Shown: piece by piece, positions 30,971 through 33,440 of the stretch | How positions within the stretch are numbered: the first letter of the stretch is position 1 | How the letters are laid out: every line of letters starts with the position of its first letter | Program-made: the position numbers and the translations under genes | Source of the DNA: JAUWNP01 sp034430655 | GTDB lineage: Bacteria; Chloroflexota; Anaerolineae; B4-G1 | Direction: 5' to 3' | Assembly: GCA_034430655.1 (NCBI GenBank) | Contig: DAOUEC010000304.1 | Span: 1-33,440, forward strand | DNA length: 33,440 nucleotides | The notes under the pieces: model-generated | Database searches by the model: none | Seen by the model: the letters and a program-made list of their open reading frames with translations, nothing else | What the model was told of the DNA's origin: nothing

Positions 30971-30999
30971 TTGAAATTGGCACCTTTATGTTGTATAAT
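30971..30999 (+). promoter_or_regulatory. Strong predicted promoter of the LysM gene
   Basis: TTGAAA (30971-30976) and TATAAT (30994-30999) are separated by 17 bases. A leader of about 45 bases leads to AAAGGAGGTG (31037-31046), the best ribosome binding site in the window. Confidence 0.75.
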
Positions 31000-31050
31000 A
31001 GAGTTGACGTTTGTTCCTTGCGCCAGCCAGTTCGATAAAGGAGGTGCCCC

Positions 31051-31515
31051 ATGCGCAGAGTATTCTCCATTCTCGCGGTCGTTTTGACCTTTCTCCTGTT
31101 CGCTGCCCCGATTGCCTACGCCAGGCCGAATGGGTGGACGACTATCTGCAATCACGTCGCCCGGCCGGGCGAGACGATCTACTGCATCGCGCGGGCCTAC
31201 GGCGTGGACCCCTGGGCCATTGCGGCCCACAACGGGATCGTGAATCCCAACCTGATTTACCCCGGGCAGGTGCTAGCGATTCCCGACGCGTACGCCTGGG
31301 TGCCACCCGGCCCAACGTGTGTGCGTCAGTGCCCTCCCTGGCCTGGCTATCCCTGCACTTGTGCCACCTACCACACCATCGTCAGTGGCGAGAACCTGTA
31401 TCGCATCTCCCTGCACTACGGCGTGAGCATGTGGCGCATCGCCGAGTGCAACGGCATCTACAACCTGAACTACATCCGCGCCGGCGACGCCCTGTGCATC
31501 CCGGCCGACCCCTAG
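31051..31515 (+). CDS. Secreted protein with two LysM domains
   Basis: A 154-residue protein. The signal peptide (1-24) ends AYA, giving export. LysM 1 (about 31-80: VARPGETIYCIARAYGVDPWAIAAHNGI...YPGQVLAIP) and LysM 2 (about 106-151: HTIVSGENLYRISLHYGVSMWRIAECNGI...RAGDALCIP) should bind peptidoglycan or related glycans. The linker CVRQCPPWPGYPCTC is Cys- and Pro-rich; with Cys in both LysM units there are eight Cys, an even number suited to disulphides outside the cell. No enzymatic domain is attached, so it is likely a structural or anchoring wall protein. The strong promoter and near-perfect Shine-Dalgarno sequence suggest high expression. Confidence 0.88.
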   Translation: MRRVFSILAVVLTFLLFAAPIAYARPNGWTTICNHVARPGETIYCIARAYGVDPWAIAAHNGIVNPNLIYPGQVLAIPDAYAWVPPGPTCVRQCPPWPGYPCTCATYHTIVSGENLYRISLHYGVSMWRIAECNGIYNLNYIRAGDALCIPADP

Positions 31516-31542
31516 CCAGAAACCAGCGCACCTGCCCCAGTG

Positions 31543-31570
31543 CCCGGCCACGGCCTGGATCGTGGCCGGG
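31543..31570 (+). terminator. Hairpin after the LysM gene
   Basis: CCCGGCCACG (31543-31552) and CGTGGCCGGG (31561-31570) form a perfect 10-base stem with an 8-base loop, 27 bases after the stop codon. There is no T-tract, so termination would be weak or of the non-canonical kind. A second stem, AGGTTGC/GCAACCT (31579-31600), follows and may serve the convergent V4R gene. Confidence 0.55.
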
Positions 31571-31578
31571 TCCTTAAC

Positions 31579-31600
31579 AGGTTGCGGCTTCCGGCAACCT
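31579..31600 (-). terminator. Second hairpin between convergent genes
   Basis: AGGTTGC (31579-31585) pairs with GCAACCT (31594-31600) over an 8-base loop. It lies about 31 bases beyond the V4R stop codon and could end that transcript. No T-run follows in either direction. Confidence 0.4.
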
Positions 31601-31630
31601 GGGACTGTGTAATTCTGTCAGGCTGGCGCG

Positions 31631-32260
31631 TTATTCCCTTTCTGCTACCAGGAAGCGGCACGCCTCCGCGCCCATCGCCCGGCACTCGATTTCGCGCACC
31701 CCGTAATTATGCCCCGTAGCCCACTTCACCGCCTCGCTGATGGACCCGACGTAGAGGTGACAGATAGGATGCTCGGCTTTACGGCAGCAGCACACGCCAC
31801 AAGTGAAGTCGGCGAAGACGAGCCCATCCGGCGTCTCCTGTATTTCGATGTACGTCTCCTCGTTCACGTCCATCAGAGATTTGGCCGTCTGGGTGAGGAT
31901 GAACTTGATGCGCGTCTTCTGCGGCATCAATTTCAGGGCTGCGCCGGCCACGCCCATTAGCGCCGCCTGCTCCTCGACACCGTAGTGGAACGAGGCCCGG
32001 CCGATCCGCTTCAGCATGCCCTTGCTGGCGCGACCGTAGAACTCCTCCACCGCCTGATTGAGCGCAGCATATTCAGTCGTACTTACGCCCTGTTCCAGGT
32101 TATTAGGCGGCAGTTCATCAACGTAGCGCTCCAGCCCGGCTTGGCGCAGTACCACCTTGAGTCCGTGTTCGCCCATCACCTCGCCAATCGCCAGGATCGC
32201 CTGGCGCATCAGTGCGTTGGTGAAGAGCCACTTCTCAGGATCCCGACGTTCCCTGGGCAT
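31631..32260 (-). CDS. V4R (4-vinyl reductase-like) domain protein
   Basis: A 209-residue protein; AGGAGG ends five bases before the ATG at 32260. The N-terminal half (VDELPPNNLEQGVSTTEYAALNQAVEEFYG, ASFHYGVEEQAALMGVAG) and the C-terminal half (YIEIQETPDGLVFADFTCGVCCCRKAEHPICHLYVGSISEAVKWATG, REIECRAMGAEACRFLV) match the V4R small-molecule-binding domain seen in BchJ, XylR/DmpR sensors and related archaeal proteins. The Cys-rich CGVCCC...C plus C...C pattern suggests a zinc site. There is no attached output domain, so it would bind a ligand, or carry it, on its own. The gene is 12 bases downstream of a GNAT gene on the same strand. The substrate is unknown; a tetrapyrrole or aromatic ligand would be usual for the family. 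Confidence 0.82.
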   Translation of the reverse strand: MPRERRDPEKWLFTNALMRQAILAIGEVMGEHGLKVVLRQAGLERYVDELPPNNLEQGVSTTEYAALNQAVEEFYGRASKGMLKRIGRASFHYGVEEQAALMGVAGAALKLMPQKTRIKFILTQTAKSLMDVNEETYIEIQETPDGLVFADFTCGVCCCRKAEHPICHLYVGSISEAVKWATGHNYGVREIECRAMGAEACRFLVAERE

Positions 32261-32272
32261 ACGATCCTCCTT

Positions 32273-33106
32273 TTACAACTGCAACTCCCACATTGTCATA
32301 AAATCTCCTGTCGGCCCAAACCCAAAGCGACGATATAGCCGCTGGGAGCAGCGGTTATCACTCTGAGTGTTAAGTGTGATCTGCTCCGCTCCCTGTCGCC
32401 AGAAGTCGCGTATTGCGTCGCGCAGCAACAGCGCGCCGATGCCGTGGCCCTGGTGAGCCGGATGCACGGCAATGCGGTTGAGATGGGCTGCTGGCAGGCG
32501 CAATTCTCCCTCAGCGTACCCCACCACTTTGCCTGCCGCTTCTGCTATGGCGAAGTGGGACGACATAGCAGCCTTCCGACGCATAGTAGCCTCGCTGTGC
32601 CACCAGTAGGGGGTAAACGCTGCCCGATCCACGGCCGCGATTGCCGGGATGTCCGCATCCGACGCCGGGCGCACGCGAATGTTCGTGGCATTTACACTGG
32701 GCATGGCACGGTCGAATTTGACCAGCGTCGTCACCTCTGTCAGTGGTGTGAAGCCATGTGCCCTCAGGTGTGGTCCAGCCCAGCCTCCATAGTCCATCCA
32801 GGCCAATTTCTGCGCCCCGTGGCGACGCAGTCCGCCAAGAACGGGGGGAAGCACCAGGTTGAGCCATTCATCAACGTTCACTGCGGCATCCAGGGCAGCC
32901 AGCCGTACCCACGCCACGGGCGATTCGTCAGGCCATGCGAAGAACGTCCCCACCACGACCCCCTTCTGCTCGACTACAATAAACAGGTCGTCCGTGAGGT
33001 GCTCCTCCCACCACCATGGTTGGGGCAATGCACGACGAGTCCTCTGGTTGAGTGCTGTGACGGCTGACCAGTCACCTGGGCGAACTCTTCTCACTTTCAT
33101 GCTCAT
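32273..33106 (-). CDS. Tandem GNAT acetyltransferase
   Basis: A 277-residue protein with two GNAT units. The N-terminal one (residues about 5-135) is degenerate (TFFAWPDESPVAWVRLAAL, no clear acetyl-CoA loop). The C-terminal one (about 143-277) has LNRIAVHPAHQGHGIGALLLRDAI (motif A, Q/RxxGxG/A type) and LNTQSDNRCSQRLYRRFGF, so only this half should be catalytic. Substrate unknown. ATG at 33106, or at 33100 two codons later; neither has a strong ribosome binding site. A promoter at 33143-33115 lies just upstream. It is the first gene of a two-gene unit with the V4R protein and is divergent from recA. Confidence 0.85.
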   Translation of the reverse strand: MSMKVRRVRPGDWSAVTALNQRTRRALPQPWWWEEHLTDDLFIVVEQKGVVVGTFFAWPDESPVAWVRLAALDAAVNVDEWLNLVLPPVLGGLRRHGAQKLAWMDYGGWAGPHLRAHGFTPLTEVTTLVKFDRAMPSVNATNIRVRPASDADIPAIAAVDRAAFTPYWWHSEATMRRKAAMSSHFAIAEAAGKVVGYAEGELRLPAAHLNRIAVHPAHQGHGIGALLLRDAIRDFWRQGAEQITLNTQSDNRCSQRLYRRFGFGPTGDFMTMWELQL

Positions 33107-33114
33107 CGGGTTCT

Positions 33115-33143
33115 ACTTTAGCACAGCGCGGGCTAGAGGTCAA
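33115..33143 (-). promoter_or_regulatory. Predicted promoter of the GNAT-V4R unit
   Basis: On the minus strand TTGACC (33143-33138), 17 bases, and TAAAGT (33120-33115) with a preceding TGC form an extended -10 promoter. The start codon follows eight bases after the -10 box, so the leader is minimal. Confidence 0.6.
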
Positions 33144-33149
33144 GTCCAT

Positions 33150-33178
33150 TTGCCTTTTTACCGCATTTGGTGTACACT
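33150..33178 (+). promoter_or_regulatory. Predicted promoter of recA
   Basis: TTGCCT (33150-33155) and TACACT (33173-33178) are 17 bases apart. Its -35 box lies six bases from the -35 box of the divergent GNAT promoter. The leader would be about 105 bases. Confidence 0.6.
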
Positions 33179-33220
33179 TTACAGCCAGGGTAGTTGAGAA
33201 GGTTTGAAGACCAGTCATGG

Positions 33221-33249
33221 TGACGTAAGCGTAAAACGTTAGAGCGTCA
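33221..33249 (+). promoter_or_regulatory. Imperfect palindrome in the recA leader
   Basis: TGACG (33221-33225) and CGTCA (33245-33249) enclose CGT-AAA-ACG, making a 29-base imperfect dyad between promoter and start codon. It could be a regulator site or an RNA hairpin. It does not match the GAAC-N4-GTTC LexA box. Confidence 0.3.
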
Positions 33250-33288
33250 TTACATCATTATCAGTGGCACAGGTGTGGAGTACACAGA

Positions 33289-33440
33289 ATGGCTGATGAG
33301 GGACGACGGAAGGCATTAGAGATGGCGCTGGCGAACCTGACCAAGCGCTTTGGCGAGGGCACCGTGATGCGTTTGGGGGAAGCGACCCACCTGCAGGTCG
33401 AGGTCATCCCCACCGGTTCCCTGGCGCTCGACCACGCCCT
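33289..33440 (+). CDS. recA: Recombinase RecA (5' part only)
   Basis: The first 50 codons are present and the gene runs off the window. MADEGRRKALEMALANLTKRFGEGTVMRLGE...EVIPTGSLALDHAL matches the RecA N-terminus, including the KxFGxGxxMxLG motif and the IPTGSLxLDxAL entry to the core ATPase domain. RecA forms filaments on single-stranded DNA for recombination and, in many bacteria, SOS induction. GGAG (33277-33280) lies eight bases upstream of the ATG. The Walker A region is beyond the window edge. Confidence 0.95.
   Translation, partial: MADEGRRKALEMALANLTKRFGEGTVMRLGEATHLQVEVIPTGSLALDHA

Noticed and set aside
33179..33288. Canonical LexA box in the recA leader.
   Set aside because: Neither GAAC-N4-GTTC nor CTGT-N8-ACAG is found; only an imperfect TGACG/CGTCA dyad is present.

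Overview
The window looks like chromosomal DNA from an uncultured, GC-rich member of the Chloroflexota, probably Anaerolineae-like. This is inferred from style and not from a phylogeny. The clues are secreted proteins with Thr/Pro-rich linkers behind a lipobox, a secreted protease ending in an FLPLVL-type tail, many GAF/HAMP sensor proteins, and families of short degenerate repeats both between and inside genes. Predicted promoters are of ordinary sigma70 type (TTGACA-N17-TATAAT-like, often with TACACT as the -10). I see no rRNA, tRNA, CRISPR array, insertion sequence or phage gene, and no gene-free stretch longer than 300 bases.

Layout. 1-3317: 5' part of a GT4 sucrose-phosphate-synthase-like gene and a DUF624 membrane protein (both minus), a RelE-type toxin-antitoxin pair (plus), a GIY-YIG/Nudix fusion protein and a lipoprotein (both minus). 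3505-19162: one long plus-strand signalling cluster. It holds two single-domain response regulators, a dCACHE-HAMP-GAF histidine kinase, a ParA-type ATPase, three membrane GAF proteins without a kinase domain, a 1282-residue hybrid kinase with two receiver domains, and a threonine-synthase-like PLP enzyme fused to a receiver domain. Most junctions overlap or are only a few bases apart. 19184-20759: an EamA transporter (minus) and a small anchored protein (plus). 20853-23483: a zinc-type regulon with a SmtB-like repressor, its operator, and a P1B-2 ATPase. 23498-26898: pcrA and a GNAT gene as a minus-strand operon. 27052-28505: a YjbQ-family protein, a tiny ORF and a DUF2085 membrane protein. 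28571-30568: a secreted HExxH protease. 30685-31515: a DUF4126 C-terminal remnant and a LysM secreted protein. 31631-33106: a V4R-domain protein and a tandem GNAT (minus). 33289-end: the first 50 codons of recA.

How it may work together. The signalling cluster reads as one module. Several sensors (CACHE, four-helix-like, polytopic membrane and GAF inputs) could feed two histidine kinases; the signal could pass to free CheY-like receivers and to receivers on the hybrid kinase and the threonine-synthase-like enzyme. A ParA ATPase could position the receptor array. The enzyme-receiver fusion is the most unusual item: it suggests that a metabolic enzyme is itself a phosphorelay output. A second theme is the repeated presence of short palindromic or tandem repeats kept in frame inside real proteins (GT4, hybrid kinase, threonine-synthase-like enzyme, PcrA, GNAT, and the small anchored protein).
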